A stretch of DNA of 5,444 nt from an uncultured Planctomycetaceae bacterium. GTDB taxonomy: Bacteria > Planctomycetota > Planctomycetia > Planctomycetales > Planctomycetaceae. The position numbers were made by a program, and so were the translations under genes. Shown here piece by piece: positions 5,216 to 5,444 of this stretch (positions are counted from its first letter, which is position 1; every line of letters begins with the position of its first letter). Under the pieces are notes generated by a model. It was not told where the DNA came from and did no database searches. It worked only from the letters and a program-made list of their open reading frames with translations. The DNA lies in NCBI GenBank assembly GCA_903898975.1, contig CAIUHT010001463.1, positions 1 through 5,444 of the forward strand, read 5' to 3'.

Positions 5216-5444
5216 GGACAAACCGGGGGGAGTTCACAGGAGCGTGAGCCACGGAGGAGCCGCCATTCGCCAGCCAGGACCAGCTGACCGAGGGGGGAAG
5301 CCTCCGCGTCCTCTTTACCCGCAGGCTGGCGGGCAGGTTTCAGTCGCCTGGGGCGCGGCAGCGAGGAATACCCGCGCCCGGCGGCCTGGGCCGGTCAGGC
5401 ATGCCGCGACTGGCACTGCTGCCAGGTTTGCCTCAGCAACAGCA
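5216..5444. other. Upstream flank, no assigned gene
   Basis: Two minus-strand frames are open from the window edge, ending at a TGA (5395-5397) and a TAA (5315-5317); either could be the tail of a neighbouring gene. An ATG at 5401 (+) is open to the edge for only 14 codons. None can be supported. An 8-bp inverted repeat, CGCCAGCC (5268-5275) and GGCTGGCG (5324-5331), flanks the likely promoter region of the anchored-protein gene, with 48 bp between the arms. Confidence 0.4.

Noticed and set aside
5315..5443. C-terminal tail of an upstream minus-strand gene
   Set aside because: Two different frames are open from the edge (ending at 5315 and 5395), and neither has enough sequence to recognise, so neither can be called.

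Overview
The window is GC-rich bacterial DNA (roughly two-thirds G+C by eye). It most resembles a planctomycete (Pirellulales/Planctomycetia type). The reasons are a Tat-exported six-bladed-propeller protein, a bacterial microcompartment (BMC) shell protein, a large membrane-anchored protein of a poorly described type, long spacers between genes and few Shine-Dalgarno sequences. The assignment is an inference from gene content; no rRNA or tRNA is present to confirm it.

Layout: Positions 1-500 are non-coding and hold a dense cluster of at least twelve copies of a 21-bp imperfect-dyad repeat (core GACGGGTGGCACC), with nested longer duplications. Positions 586-686 hold two copies of a second, unrelated 36-bp repeat just ahead of the first gene. 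Positions 727-1827 (+) encode a 366-residue Tat-signal beta-propeller. Its sequence carries counterparts of all the active-site residues I recall for peptidyl-alpha-hydroxyglycine alpha-amidating lyase (PAL). Positions 1828-2310 form a gene-free convergent spacer with a strong hairpin. Positions 2311-2928 (-) encode a 205-residue tandem-domain BMC shell protein. Its second domain looks exactly like a free-standing hexamer-type shell protein and has its own in-frame ATG with a good Shine-Dalgarno sequence. Positions 2929-3262 are a spacer with a candidate promoter and a G-quadruplex motif. Positions 3263-5215 (-) encode a 650-residue protein with one N-terminal membrane segment and an apparent internally duplicated fold. 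Positions 5216-5444 have no gene I can assign.

How the genes relate: the propeller gene converges on the two minus-strand genes and is not in an operon with them. The anchored protein and the shell protein lie on the same strand but are 334 bp apart, so independent transcription is likely. No BMC enzyme or other shell gene is visible, so the shell gene is an orphan within this window. The points most worth following up are the possible dual product of the shell gene, the dyad-repeat cluster, and the exported PAL-like propeller that lacks any hydroxylating partner domain.
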